Assembly: GCF_019649055.1 (NCBI RefSeq)
Contig: NW_026570242.1
Coordinates: 1,364,001-1,428,000 of the forward strand
Length of the DNA: 64,000 nucleotides
Origin: Paramacrobiotus metropolitanus
Taxonomy: Eukaryota; Tardigrada; Eutardigrada; Parachela; Macrobiotidae
Direction: 5' to 3'
Below are positions 36,838 to 50,165 of the stretch, one piece after another. Each line of letters begins with the position of its first letter. Position 1 is the first letter of the stretch. Both the position numbers and the translations under genes were made by a program. The notes under the pieces were generated by a model, which was not told where the DNA came from, did no database searches, and saw only the letters and a list, made by a program, of their open reading frames with translations.

Positions 36838-37219
36838 TGTCACATAATGATTTTTAAATAGATAATTAAGCATTGGTGCTCTGATTCATACACAATACGC
36901 TTGCCGTTTACTGATTCATTAGTGCGACATGCCCGCGTATGTTATCTGATTTCCTCCTTCTTTCTTGCTGGTTGTTTACCTACATATTCGGCTGTTCTTT
37001 ACTTCTAATGGCATTCTTATTCTTGCATGCATTCAGTCAGTACCACTTCCGACGGTACACTTTGCACTTCTGCCTGATTTCTTTCCTAAGAAAAATTCCC
37101 TGCCTGGCTTTGCCTTTCCGCTCGTTACCGTTAATGCATATTATCATATGTTAGCATACCGGCCGGTTTAGCCGTGCTGTGACCTTTAATTACTTTGCTC
37201 TGCCATAAATTATGTAACA
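36838..37219 (+). repeat. 5' LTR of the old LTR element
   Basis: 382 bp; pairs with 43,001-43,382. Confidence 0.8.
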
Positions 37220-38516
37220 AACTGGTCCGTGTCGACTGAAAAGTACCTGTCGGGTGCTTCAGCTGTCAGTTATTCTTTGTATTATTGTTTTCTCTTCTTG
37301 ATGTACGATGCTTTAATACGGCGATATCATCATCCGTTCACAGCGCTGCCGCTACCACTGCCGTTTGTACTACGCCACATTCGAGCAGCGTGATTTTCCA
37401 AACGCTCTCAAGTCGTAACCGAGAACTGATGTTCCAGCGCGCTTTCGGATTTTGTCGTTCGCAGTATCAGACTAGCACGTTCCGTCGCGAGTATACTTGA
37501 CAACTGCCCTTTTAAAAATTTAATGGCGATAATCCAAGTGCAGTATTTCCGATAACTTTGTTCTTCTGAAAATGCTCGGGTTTTAAATAAAATGTCTGTC
37601 GAAAAGACTGTATATGATGCATGATATTTTTGCATCAACTGCGGATTCTGTTCGTATCGATTTATCATCATGAAAAAATCTGCAATACTTCCGTCAAACT
37701 GCTCTTTTGATAATTCGATAAAATTTTTGGCGAACTTTGCTGTCGCGAAAGAGTGGAATCAAAAATGTTTTTTTTGCTTTTGAATTACCGTACGTTTTCT
37801 GAATATGCTGGACCGAACTATTTTCGATTTTAAGAACACTGTTTACTAATTTTGTTCTGAAACCTGAAAGATCCTGTGTACCCGTTTCTACTGTCGGTTT
37901 GCTGATTTGTTGTTGAAAACGATTCACATTTCGAATTTTCTGATGAATGCTGATTGGGTTAAATTTTCGTCGATCCCGCATCAGTGCTTTCGACAAGCAA
38001 TCGCTCGATATTATAATAATCTTTACTTGGCAGCATGTGTCAGTTACGATATTTCTGTGGGGCAATCAAATTGCCAGTTCTCTGCTTATGGAAATGATTA
38101 ATTCGTTAAGAAAACGACTAGCTTGTTTTTGATGCTTTTGGTGACCTTGGTTTTCGAAAAATAATATGGTTTGCTGTTATCGTTTACCGAATTTTACCTT
38201 GATCATATCCGATTTTTCTCGCTGATTCAGTCAAAGTTTGCGTGCCCTACCCACAACCTGGGATTGCCAAACCCAAGTGTATGTTGTTTTCAATTGTTGA
38301 AATATTTCAGAGAGCAGTACAGGTTACAGGGCTTGTTTACTGATTGTCGATTCGATTATGATATTCTTTTTCTGACTCATTTTCTTTCTTGTGACCAACC
38401 CTTTATCCAACCTGGTTCAACGTTTCTGGCCGTTCCTCTTCATTATCAGATTGAATCAGAGTGAACAATTTTGCCCAAGCCTTTATTTTGTCATTGCACT
38501 TATTGAATGATTTGAG

Positions 38517-39053
38517 GTGAGGTCTTTTAAAATGAGTAATCAGAACCACACCGATAATCGCTCCGCTGTATTGTCACAAAAAGCAGGTCGCAGCGTGACT
38601 GAGTCACTTCGGTTACCGATGTCTGAAACAAACAGTTTTCGTAGTCGCCGGCACTCAGTTGCCATTATGGAGCTTGAGCGTTTTCGTAACGTTAGCTTTG
38701 GTGCCACAAGTACAGACCTGTCAAAGCCAGTTACAGTGATTGAAACTTTGGTTCTGCTTTTAACCGTTGATAAAATAAACAAAGTCTTGGACATTTGCGT
38801 TCTTTGGTTCAACAGAAGGACGGAAACGTAAGCGTAGTCGCGAAACTCGGGCGTGCTTTTACCGTCACAAGGTTGGCCATCTGCAAGCCGTATGCTTTAT
38901 GAATCCCAGTAGCCGTTACTATGTACCACTTGATAACGCGCAACTAGGACAGACACAAGTCAGCAGCTCTATGAAGCTGCATGCTGGAAGCAGTAAGGCA
39001 TGCATAAAAGCGCCGCAGCCGATCAACAATGAGGATCGGGATTTCGTTACTTA
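38517..39053 (+). pseudogene. Gag-like vestige of the old LTR element
   Basis: Fossil remnant in sense orientation between the LTRs. It is polar and Ser/Arg-rich and is followed by a basic cluster and a zinc-knuckle-like segment near 38,854-38,895. No pol domain is recognised downstream. Too decayed to assign to Ty3/Gypsy or BEL/Pao. Confidence 0.4.
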
Positions 39054-42000
39054 AGCTTCTGTCACAAGAAGCGTATCCTAAACATGTAAATGGTTGCATT
39101 CAGTTTTAAATACAAATCCATGTTTTTAATCTTATCGTATTATTGTTTTATCAGTAGCTGAGGTCCAGTATAATGCTATTTTCCGAATTTTGAAAGAAAG
39201 GTTCCTAAAAAATTAATATTTTATCTGTTTGATTTTATTTTGGCAAAGGTAACGTTTCTGTTTAAGTCTCTTGTTGAATTATGCTACTGAAATAACTTGC
39301 CAATATCAAAATTCCGTAAAAATGGGGTTGAATAAACGATGAACGTGTTCAAAAAGTGTTTATGGAAGAATAGACTTACAGTGACATGCAATTCCACTTC
39401 TGTTTTCATGTTTATTGGGATTAGCTACCTCATTAGACATTATGGACGTGGGAAGCAGAGGGGCCGCCAGTCTTTAACAGACTTTATAAGCCTGCTTACT
39501 TGCAACACGATGCTGTGGACTGGAATGCGATTTCAGTCAATGCGGTTTGTCCACAGTATCGAAGACAGGCGGACCGCCGCCGTAAAAAATATAGGAGAAA
39601 CCGTCTAGGATTCGATTTTTACGATGCCCTAGAAAGAAGGCGAGCAATGGTATCGCCGCATAGTTTTGAATTTATTCAACACAAAATAGTTGCTGACCCG
39701 ATTCTGCAGGCGGAAAAAATATCGGCAACGCAGAAGTGGAACTTGATGCAGCACTTGTAAGCACTGCGAGCCTAAGATGATTTTGAGCATTATTTGAGTG
39801 ATTATAAAATTTCGAAATGATGCAGCACTTTTATGAAACTGCAGGTTTGAAATGATTTTGTAATTCAAGAAGTCAAAAACTTGATGCTGAATCTGTAATA
39901 GATTGGGAAATGACCGCAGTGAATTTAATTTGATGACCAGGGCAGTAGCCGGTCCAAAGGTTTGATGAAAAGAGGCAGTAGCCAAACAGGAAATTTGTTT
40001 GACAAAAGGGCAATAGCCGGTCGAAAAGGACACGAAGTTATTATATATAATATTTACTTATCAGTTCTTCTGTTTTTGAATTGTGGGCCCATGGTTAAAG
40101 TTGATAATGGAAGCAGCAGTTTCCCGTATTCACCATCTAAAAATTTGTTAACCGTTTTTTCGAAAAGCAACGTGTGCATCGGTTTTAAAAAAGACAATTG
40201 ATATTGGATTCTAGACTAACTTGTTTTTTGCTTTTTTGAACATATCACATTAGTGGTAATTTGCCGATATCATATTTAATCCTACGAACTTTACACAGCC
40301 GGTTGTCAGCCGTTCGGTAGAGCACGTAAACTACCTCAGTGCATCACTCTGTTACCGTTAAAATTTGTTTTGCTATTGGGCGCATGAAGCAGTTCGCACA
40401 AGTCCTTGCCACCGGTGGGCGGTTGTGCAATAATATTACAGTTTATTTACGTATGCAATTGTTTTCAAGCTCCATTTCTTATTCTTGAAGTACCGAAAAT
40501 GTTGTTTATTAAATATGATTCTGCTATTGATGTTTCAGAAAACGAGTTTATTTTTGTGCCCATATATCTAATGTTTATCAACCATTCACTGTTAGCACCG
40601 TCAGTCCACTGGAAAAATGCTTTTATTTCATCCGAAAACTTAACTACTGCTTAGTATAACTTATTTTAAAATTTTGATTTGATCGTTGGCGTCTTACAGT
40701 AAAAACCCCCAAAAAAATGATTAAACAGCCGATTTTACGAAAGTTTCATGTTTATGAAGGAAAAGAGCGTTAATGTTCAAATTTTCAGCAACAATTCTGT
40801 AAAAAATTATACGTTATTGTTTGCCAGAGAAGTATGTGTTCGCAAATAAAGTTTTCCAAAATTTAAAACCTGTTGGAAATCAAAACAATTTTTGCATGAT
40901 GACAATGGCAGCTTGTACCATACGTATTTATTTTTCAATTAAGTGGCGAACTAAGTTTTATTGTTTTCAAAATGGCTCATTGTAAATTTTATTACTGCAG
41001 ACTGAGATTTATGTTGATTAAAAAAAAGTTTTGTTATTCAGCAAGGATTTCATACTTATCGCTTGTAACTGCATGAACCCTGTCCTGGAAAATTATGTTG
41101 TGAATCATAACGGCTGTCAAAATATCCTTGAACCTGTGAAGATCTACCTGTTTTCGTTGAAATTATGCAGAATGCCGTAAAATGAGAATGGCATTCCGTT
41201 TGCGAAATTGCAGAAATCACCTTTGTAGTTTGTGTTTGTAAGTGTCATTCCAGGCAAACGCGTTCTTGTAATCCACAAGCTAGTGAAAGCCGACCGGCTC
41301 AGTAAGGCTTAAATCAACGCAATAATGCCAGTACGCTCGATTTCCCTTTCCCGACTGTCCTTTGACCCTAACAAGCCGATACCTCGTTTGACCGATTACC
41401 ATCAACTGTAAATATCCGCCCGATGGACGGATAACGTATGGATGCCACACGTGTTCTCCGACCTCGTCTGTTTACGTCATTTCGGTACAGCTATGGAAAA
41501 CTGACCGCCTTGGACTACGGAGTATCGTCAACCAAACAGCTCAGTATAATCGCTTAGCATTAGCTTTATTTTACCGCTCATGTAAAGTCAGCCAGAAAAT
41601 AAATTAAAACTTTCGACAAAAAGGATAAATTGCAAAATTTTAAAAATATTGTATTTTATTTTGTTTGTTCTTCTGTTTTGTTTAAATAATTAAAATCAAA
41701 TCAGGTTCTCGCTTGTATTTAGTCAAATTTAAAATGGTCTTTAATAAGCACTAAAAATTTTCCAATAAAAAAGAGAGAAAACTTTTTTTTTGGAGAAAAC
41801 TTATCAAAAATATGGGTCAAGAAATTTCTTTCGATATTTGCCCAATTTGAACTCAAATTAAAAAAAGAAGAAGTTCGTGAAGATAGACCCGGTTCCATCA
41901 CCGGGAACCCAGTTATACTGGGTTCGCTACCTGAGGCACTGGGTCGCCCAATTTTATCAGTCATTACAGCTTTGCAAGGATGAGTAAGTGATCATATCGA

Positions 42001-43000
42001 TCACCCTGCATGTCAGCCATGGTTAGCGCATGGTGTTCGTGTAAATAGATGGAAACCAAAATTTTCTAAGGCAAAGTTTGATATTGGAATCTAAAAATTA
42101 AAATAATTAACGGAAAAGCTGGTGCAGCAGTTTGTTTGCACAGTGTCTACGCGAATGAAGAATCGCTCAGATGCTTCAAAAATTACCTTAACTAAAGCAG
42201 TCTAGAATCGATGCACAAAAACCTGTCTGAAACAGCAGTACCATCTGCTGTGATTTCTCTGCAAAAAAAAACTTGTCTGCAACAGCATAAAATTGGCTGT
42301 AATGTCTCTGGCAAAAAGCTGTCAGCAACAGCACTGAAAATTGCTGTGGAAAAAAAAACAGAACAGAATTCCGTAAAGGATCGTACACGCGCGACTCGAT
42401 CGCAGAAGACGCAAAATTACCAGTCAGACACGAGTTTAGCATCGTAGACTGAATGCACTAAAGTTGCAATAAAAAAGGGGAAAAGAAGCGTGTGTTCAGA
42501 CAAGCGAACGAACAGTGTTTGAAACCAGTGACTTAATATCTATAAATTTTGTTGTATCGATTTTGCCTTTGAAAATGAAATGTCCGTTTATTTGCGTGAA
42601 TACGGTGTGATGTTGTGGTTTTTGTGTATGGTTAACCGCTGATCAAAGTTGAAGTTCAAGTTCGAGCGAATGATATCATCGACGGAACCGCATTCATTAT
42701 AAAAATGAGTCAGGGAATGTAAAATCCAAAACATTTACAAAATGAAAATTTGGTTCAATCCGGTTTTTCCTAAAAGCATTCCAAAACAAAATTCATATTA
42801 TTCCGCTGTATTACCTGTATTTCTTCTAACCGTATCAAGTATGAATATTATTTGCACAGTGTTATTTGCTCTTCCGTGGATGTGTTTCGAAAATTTCAAG
42901 TGCAAAAAATAGTTGCTTTATGGTATTGCTGCTTGGCTGGCTTTTTTTGCTTTCTTATAGTAATTATGGACTGCGGACAGTCCTTTCACACGGAGAGAAG

Positions 43001-43382
43001 TGTCACATATTGATTTTTAAATAGATAATTAAGCATTGGTGCTCTGATTCATACACAATACGCTTGCTGTTTACTGATTCATTAGGGCGATGTGTCCGCG
43101 TATGTTATCTGTTTTCCTCCTTCTTTCTTGCTGGTTGTTTACCTACATATACGGCTGTTCTTTACTTCTAATGGCATTCTTATTCATGCATGCATTCAGT
43201 CAGTACCACTTCCGACGGTACACTTTGCACTTCTGCCTGATTTCTTTCCTAATAAAAATTCCCTGCCTGGCATTGCCTTTCCGTTCGTTACCGCTAATGC
43301 ATATTATCATATGTTAGCATACCGGCCGATTTAGCCGTGCCGTGACCTTTAATTACTTTGCACTGCCATAGATTATGTAACA
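43001..43382 (+). repeat. 3' LTR of the old LTR element
   Basis: 382 bp; same ends and length as 36,838-37,219. Confidence 0.8.
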
Positions 43383-44639
43383 CTTGAATACTTGTTTTAG
43401 TTACTAAAACGGCACTCTGTCAAGATCCCTGTAGTGCAACAACAGCTGCAGTGATCTTAATGATAACAGGATCTCGGCACAGGTCCCTTGTTGTAGCACT
43501 GGTCTAGATGTCGAAGCCCACTATATACGTTAATACTCCATATATTAATACTCCTTCTGAACATTTCATAAGAAAATTGCGTGTAGACGCGTGGACCGAT
43601 TTTGAATAAATGTGGAAGACGTTCGAAAGGTTCCTTTGTACCTATTGTACTCTGGGTGTAGCTCACTTTTGGGTCGGCAGAGTTTACTTTTGCCACCCGT
43701 TTACCTTTGCCGTTTCGGTTTACCTTTTGCAAATTTACTTTTACCTTTGGCTTTACCGCAGTTAAAACCATTGCAGTTTTAATTACCACTCTAAAAAACC
43801 TCCTTAAGGGAAGTGGCTCGGCAAAATCGTGTACATGCACGAAATATTTTACTTTCGAGCACTCCCAAACCCTTTTTTCTCTTGTTTTATGACATTTTGT
43901 AGCCAGATAATTTGTATATACAGGCGAGAAAACCGTTTGTGCGCGCAAGATCCGGTTCGGCAGTTATGGCTCTTAAAAAATTCCAAAAAGTTTAAATGCA
44001 TTCAGGTGGACCAACAGTCTCATTATGGACCGATCTCCTTCATATTTGCACGTAAATGCACATAACCACGAAAATCGTTTTTACACCGATCCAGAGTTCC
44101 ATGATTTTTTTCAAATTTTAAAATGAATTTTAAATTTATTTTGAAATTTGAAAAACAAAGTCACATCATCTAATACACCAGTTTGCTTGGCATCTTAATA
44201 ATTTTTGCAAATAACTTCCCAGCCAATACCAGATATTGCGCAGTACGCGGCTTTCACATGCATACAAAGTACAAATCGTTTGACTACAAAATATCATAAA
44301 ATAGTGCAAAGAATGTTCGGGAATATGTACGCAAAAGCAGAAGTTTCCGTGAAGTCAAAGTGAAGTTAAAGTCAGCCTTTGTATCCGTCTGAAGACTCTT
44401 GAACTAAGCTATTATAGGACCCTACGATTCTACGGCGATATCAGCAAACGCTGAATTCAAAACTATAGCCCGGTTCAAAATAGACCGCAAATTTAGTAGA
44501 TCCTGTCAGTTGAAAGAATTCTGCAAAAGCTGAGTAACGTACAAAATGAGATAAGCGCTCGTAGCTGGTCCATATTGTGATGATCTGACGATGTGTCTTT
44601 TGCACGTTTGTATCCACAGCCTAAACTTCAGCCAGGCCA
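43383..44639. other. Non-coding DNA
   Basis: I see no supported gene. Open frames such as 43,457-43,948 on - have no recognisable domain or splice context. Confidence 0.4.
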
Positions 44640-45455
44640 GAATGTGCCCAAACACCTTGCGGCATGCCAACAGCGGCAGCGCCACCTGTATCCATAGTTC
44701 AGCCTGATATGGGCCAGAATGTGCCCACGCTGATCCAAATACCTGGTGGAGGATACGCGTGGATTGCGTCCAACGGAACCATCCAATATCCGCCTCAACC
44801 AGTAACGAATCCTTTACAAGGACATCAGCCAGCCCCGGCACAACAGGTACTGCAGCCACCGCCTCAGGTAGTGGTACAGCAGATAATACCTGCACCGTTG
44901 CCATGGGCCAGTCCATCTCCGCATAGCATGGAGGTCATTAAGGAATTGGCCAACGCCTACGCGCGAAGGCCACCGTCTGCACCGCTTTGCCACAGTTCAA
45001 ATGCGACAAGACAGCGGTAAAGGTATGGATAATCAGGTCAGAAGGATCTGTAAACAGTCCTCCGACTTAAACCGACCGAACACAAACTTTATGGGCCGTA
45101 TCTACGCGGTTCTAGCGAGCCAGGTGAAGGAATAGTAAACGGGCGAAGCAAAGCGCGAAAAGGCGACTGTTGAACGGTCGAAAGGCGGCTTCATATGGCG
45201 ACGAGAACCAACAAGCCAGTTCTCAGTGACATATCGACCCGTGTCCACCGACACGGACACGAAACATCAGAGTAATACTATGACGCAATCCTGACCCTCT
45301 AGACACGTGCCAATTTAGATGACGCAATGGCCCTGCATTTTCTCAAACAGAATATGCAGGAGCCGGAACTGTTTCGCGCCCTGGACATCCGATTGCCGAA
45401 ATCGCCCACAGAATTCCGGGACTACATGGGCCAATTAACAGCTAATACAAAGTAA
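44640..45455 (+). pseudogene. Gypsy-like gag fossil fragment
   Basis: Fossil remnant. A Pro/Gln-rich segment (44,664-45,020) is followed at 45,310-45,455 by a segment with the look of the C-terminal part of a retrotransposon gag domain (ALDIRLPKSPTEF, comparable with the KTPMEF segment of the intact gag at 17,953-20,262). Several breaks are present. No LTRs or pol were identified for it. Confidence 0.4.
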
Positions 45456-46462
45456 ATGAATACAATAAACAGCAGCGTGCGTCACCTGTTTACGATGACG
45501 GACAGAACGCCTAAAAGGGTCAACAGCAACTTTCCCTGCCCCCGGGTTCAGTCGTCTCGTATAAGGTTACCGCATTGATCCACGCACTTAACAAAGATAC
45601 AAATGATTTTTACGTGTCATTCTCGTACAGCAACGGTAGGTCCGGGCTTGCAGCGACTTACATGACGAATGACTGTTACCGATTCGTTGACAATGAACTG
45701 GTAAGGGGAGCTAGGTTCAGAAAATTGCTCGTTCGGAATCAGCGTTGGATAATATGTGAAAATAAATGAGCCTTAATAATTTACTGAGGTGGGTGTTCTA
45801 TGTACATATTTAACAGTACGAGGAACCGTAGATGGTTGCACAAACCCAATAGCTGAAGTTGGTAAGGAAGCAATGCAAACCCCCACGGCTGACTGTTGCT
45901 CGGTTGCTGGAATGCAGCCATCCACGGTTGACTGTTGCGTCAATAGCTTACGGAAATGGTGTTCAGTTTAACTCGCTGCAGCTATGCGCTACCGACTCAA
46001 CTATAATCCTCCTCGCATGTTAGGTGCTTTCCAGCTGACGTTATATTCGAGAGGAGCGGAAAATAATAAAAATTGTTGGTCACAAATAATCGTAGGCGTA
46101 GTCCATAAAAGTAAACTTCGTGCTTCTGGAATTCATTTGGGCAAACTAGACTAATCGGTACCAGTCCCGTTACCGCTACGGTGCTATGGCCTATGGGTAA
46201 CATTACCACAGCGATACCACTAGCAGTAACACTACCAGTAACACTATCAGTAACAGTAACGTTAAATAAAATAATCCCTGGTATTCTTCTTCGCCTCTGC
46301 CATGGTGGCCGCACTGCCGGCTTCCAAGCAGAAAGCATTGTCAATTTTTCGTTTAAACCGCAAAAAATTTTCGATTCCCTTGTAACATTTCCGTTTTACC
46401 CATTCAACTGAGCATGCTGAATACTGGTTTAATGACACCGGGCCGAGGCACTACAATAAAAG
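45456..46462. other. Non-coding DNA
   Basis: No supported gene. At about 45,885-45,945 there are two copies of a CCACGGTTGACTGTTG-like motif, which also recurs in the MITE at 5735-6033. Confidence 0.4.
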
Positions 46463-46778
46463 CACAGAAATGTAGATTTTATACCGAGATTAGCTACTGT
46501 GCTGATTCACTTTTAATGTGCTAGCCTGCTGCTGGTCATTAAGGGAGATATGCCAGCACATGTTTCCTGATATACTGCTACACTTGTTGCTGATATATAC
46601 CGCTGCTATTTGCCTTTCTGGCACACTGTTCATCACTTAGTTTGATTCCTCAATTAGAATTCCCGGCTCGAATTACCGTTCTGTGTTTCGACAGTAAACA
46701 CATCAGTATACTTGACCGGCCGGGTTAGCCCTGCCGTGACCTTTCTTTATTTTACGCTCTGCCATAAAATATGTTACA
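46463..46778 (+). repeat. Diverged solo LTR related to the 382-bp LTR family
   Basis: The 3' two-thirds align with the LTRs at 36,838 and 43,001, sharing GACCGGCCGG, GCCGTGACCTTT, CTCTGCCATAAA and a TGTTACA end. It is far more diverged than those two are from each other, so it is an older insertion or a related subfamily. The left boundary is approximate. Confidence 0.5.
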
Positions 46779-46931
46779 GAAGCCAACATTAGTAACTGGC
46801 ATTCATTTTATTCATCTCGTATCGTTTGATAACTACTAAACAAAAATAGTTTTGTTATAGAGGCCCTTCGACAGGAAAAATTTGTGCGCAAATCATAAAA
46901 ACACGAAGAAAATAATGTAACGTCTCGTTGG

Positions 46932-47377
46932 TTATATAAATATTTGCGCCACTGAACCACTTGAAGTGCGAACAGCTGCAAGGTTTATCTGGTACACTTC
47001 CGCGTTGCCTGGAATAAATGGTTGGTCCTTCCAGAGGGGGCTGCCTATATTCTGCAGCAGAGGAGTAAATTGATGCCACTGGTTCCAGTATAAAAACTCG
47101 TACATAAAAGCAGGAGAAACTGTCCCGGAATAGTTGCCGGAACTTGCACATCGGGGAACATTATACACCGCGTTTTTATCTGGGTGTGTAACTCTCAGGT
47201 TAGTACAAGCTTCAACTGTGTATTCTGCATCCTGCATGCAGGAAAAATAGCTTTCCGCGCGGATTGTTCCTAGTGCCGCCGGTTGGATTTCGTTGGTTCG
47301 GTGAAATGTTTGATAATAAAGGTTAACCACAGAGTTGACTTTACCAAATCCAGCCTGAATATCGTGAGCGATTTTTT
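46932..47377 (-). CDS. Possible exon of an unrecognised protein
   Basis: On the minus strand an acceptor-like CTGGTTGCAG at 47,378-47,387 opens a 446-nt frame. It runs EKIAHDIQAGFGKVNSVV onwards and ends at 46,932. The translation is protein-like: mixed composition, three cysteines (SCMQD, EACTN, PRCAS) and a Trp/Tyr/Phe-rich segment (FMYEFLYWNQWHQF). I do not recognise a domain, and no upstream exon is identified. An open frame of this length could occur by chance in a 64-kb window, so the call rests on composition and the acceptor. Confidence 0.35.
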
Positions 47378-47800
47378 CTGCAACCAGTTATCTCTTAACA
47401 TATCATCTAAAGAACCTATATTTCATTTTTGTATTTATAAAGAAATGCTCGGTCTCCGTTATGGGTTTTAAAAACGAAGAATTTGCAAAAGTTAAAATTA
47501 GTGAATTCTGTTTCTAAATAAATTAAAACGTCTTCATGCTAGCTCATTTCCCTAATGATTTCTCTAAATACGAGTACAACGAAGGTGGCATATTTAGAAT
47601 TGTCATGGGAAAAAAGGCCAACCGAGGCACCCGGCTTCGGTTTGCACGTACGTCCAATATGAGACACACTTGTGAAGACCGTTAAATGTTGCGACTGATG
47701 TTAAACTTCAGTTTTCGCATTACGCGGTTTAAAGCAAAGGTTTTGAATAGCGTTGGGTCGGCCCGGCCCGAGCAAGAGGGCCGGGCCGTCGTTTACACGG

Positions 47801-47890
47801 CCCGGGCCGCGGGCCGACCCGGGCTGCGGCCCGACATGTCCCCGGGCCGCGGGCCGACCCGGGCTGCGGCCCGACATGTCCCCGGGCCGT
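47801..47890. repeat. GC-rich 40-bp tandem repeat, two perfect copies and a partial
   Basis: Units 47,801-47,840 and 47,841-47,880 are identical, built from CCCGGGCCGC, GGGCCGACCC, GGGCTGCGGC and CCGACATGTC, with a partial third. The flanks 47,755-47,800 and 48,100-48,185 are also rich in CGGCCCGG. It stands out from the AT-rich surroundings and is CpG-dense. Confidence 0.9.
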
Positions 47891-48214
47891 CTTGCAGCAC
47901 AATAATACATACTGCGTTCCCTGATGTCATTATGCAAGCGGCTACAAAGAGTATGTCAACAGAAAAGCAGGCGGACATTTCCCTAGAAAGCGTTTAATGC
48001 TGCAAAATGAAGAAAAACTCCTTGAAAAATACTGAACTGCATTAAATCCCAATGAAATTATTCGTTTTTTTACGTCTTTTTCCATATTTAACGTCCATAG
48101 CGGCCACGGCCCGGTGCGGCCTTTCCAAAAGGGCTGAGCCGAGCACGGCCCGGGTCGCTCGAGCCGCGGCCCTGGGCCGGCCTAACACTAGTTTTGAAAT
48201 AAATCTCGAAAAGT

Positions 48215-48440
48215 CTTGCCAGGGCGGGCTTACAGTTCACCCCTTCTGTACTGGTTGGTTTTGGGTATTTTCCTGTCTGGGCATTTTCATGCTTTTTCAC
48301 GGTCTGCAGCACAGCTGTGCTGGCTGCAGCATCCGTTCTTGACAGTTGGTTTTCGGCTGGAGCGTGGCGCGCCAGGCGCGGTGTGTGCTCAGATTTCGGC
48401 ATCAAAGCTGTCATCCGGGTTTGCTTTTATTCCACCGTCG
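48215..48440. repeat. Dispersed diverged repeat, copy 2 of 2
   Basis: Collinear with 8711-8950 through several shared blocks (AGGGCGGGCTTAC, TCTGCAGCACAGCTG, GGCTGCAG). Family unknown. Confidence 0.5.
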
Positions 48441-50059
48441 AGGGTGCGTGTGCGCTATGTGACATTCTTATAGCTTATCTTGTTGAGCGAAATTTTAAAA
48501 CGTCAAGGCGCTCAAACAGACGACCTTACAACCGTCAAAAATCACGTTTGAGAAGGGTAACTTCAGTTATGACGAAACAAAGCTATCTTGGTTTTACAGC
48601 CAGAGAAAGCAGTTGCTACTGCCGCGGAGGCGAGAAGGCTGCACGCGCGGAGCTAACAGTTGGAAATAGTAAGAAAGTGCCCTTGTAGTAGTGGCTTCGT
48701 GAATGCCGGCATGTTATCGTTCCTCAACATGTGCTTGCGCTTTTTCACGAATCATGTGTGCCAGCCAGAACTGCTCGGTACTGGCAGAAAGCCGAACAAG
48801 TGGTGGGGTTTGCCAAGAGTGTACACTAGGGGTCTTGGCCCGTCTCTAGGGGTCAGTCTTGGCTTTGCATGCCAGAGTAAGCGAAACAGCCATCAAGTAT
48901 AAACGGTGTTTAACATACACTAATGTACTTAATGCTTTGTAATAGCATTTATTTTCCTGCACACACTATTGATTGCTGTTGCAAGTACAATCGAGTTCAG
49001 TATGGTCGGCAAATTGACTCGTACCAATTTTGCGACACTACGGTCAGCAGACGCTAGTGTGTTTAGTAAGCCTTTACTCTTTAGCCATTATTGTCGTATA
49101 CAAGTTTACCGGATTCCTTTCGCCCGTATCGCCTGGTCACTAAGGTGGTAATTAGCCTAAAAGCCCTGCCTTAAAGCCTGTAACGTTGTCGGCTGTAACT
49201 CTTGCCTTTAGCGATTTTGTTGAGCTGATTGTTCAGTACTTCTACAGTTCTACCTACATGCTAGTCTGTTGATATTCTACGTCTAGCTATATAAGTCACA
49301 GTCTTGACATAATTGGTATTAGGTACTTTATGTTGTACGAGCTACTGTGCGCAAGTATGTGTATTCCCTGTTGTACTAGCGATGACGTATTGCATGCGTG
49401 TTCTTATCGCCAGCCACCGATCGGAAGCTGCGCTTCTTTGTCGGCTAGCATTTGACAGTGTGTGTGTGTGACCTGGTTTGACTGAACATCAATAAGATTA
49501 AAGTGAGTAACATCGTTGTGGTCCTGCTGGTGTTAGTGTTGTGAGTGACCTCCGTTTAGGGAAAGCAGCAGTGTGTACCTAGGCGGAAGTTACTGGGTTT
49601 GTGTTCCTGTACTGTGGTAGTGTGTGTGGTGAGAGTGTATTTGGTGCACTGTTGTCTACGGAGGTAGGCAACAAGACAACACCAATCTTCAGAGTTCCTT
49701 CTCTGCTGATTGTGGTCATGTTGGTAGTAGTACACGCGGTGCGTGTATCATGGCGCCCACCGGTATGTACAACCCCAAAGACGTGGGAGATTGGTGAGTG
49801 GTTTGTGATTTTGATGATTGTTAGTTTTGGTTGTGTTGACCGTATTTTCATCAGAGGAATTTACGTACTACTGGTTCTTAACTGGAACTGGGAGGCATAG
49901 CCTGAAACCGCATCTGGCGATTGGATTCCGCTACAATCCTGTTACGGAGTGGCGATCCACAGGTTCCTTAGAGAGACACCGTGTGGTACCGTTCCTAAAT
50001 AGATACGCGAGGCAAGAGCCTGTACGGCTGACCTTTTTTAGTTTATAAAATTTCTTACG
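48441..50059. other. Non-coding DNA
   Basis: No supported gene. A frame at 49,601-49,900 on + encodes hydrophobic stretches, but has no recognisable domain. Confidence 0.4.
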
Positions 50060-50089
50060 TTTAAAATACATAACATCTTCCTATGTATT

Positions 50090-50165
50090 AAAGCAGAACT
50101 GCCTCCAAAACGTTCTGATTGGCCAGAACCAGCCTAACCTTTCTGATTGGCCAGAACCCGCCTTG
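50090..50165 (-). promoter_or_regulatory. Promoter-like module L1
   Basis: On the minus strand: two GGCCAATCAGA CCAAT boxes, then TTTTGGAGGC, then CTTTAATAC. No hairpin follows. Confidence 0.5.

Larger units (their letters stand above)
36838..43382 (+). mobile_element. Old LTR retroelement with 382-bp LTRs
   Basis: Fossil entry. Two direct repeats of exactly 382 bp (36,838-37,219 and 43,001-43,382) begin TGTCACATA and end TATGTAACA, so they have TG...CA ends and short inverted termini. They differ at about 17 positions (4-5%), which makes this clearly older than the Gypsy copy in the foldback. The 5.8-kb interior is heavily decayed, with many breaks. The only family clue I see is a basic, zinc-knuckle-like gag vestige near 38,820-38,900. 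No convincing target duplication remains. Confidence 0.7.

Noticed and set aside
37694-38065. 123-codon minus-strand frame inside the old LTR element
   Set aside because: Antisense to the gag vestige and without any recognisable domain.
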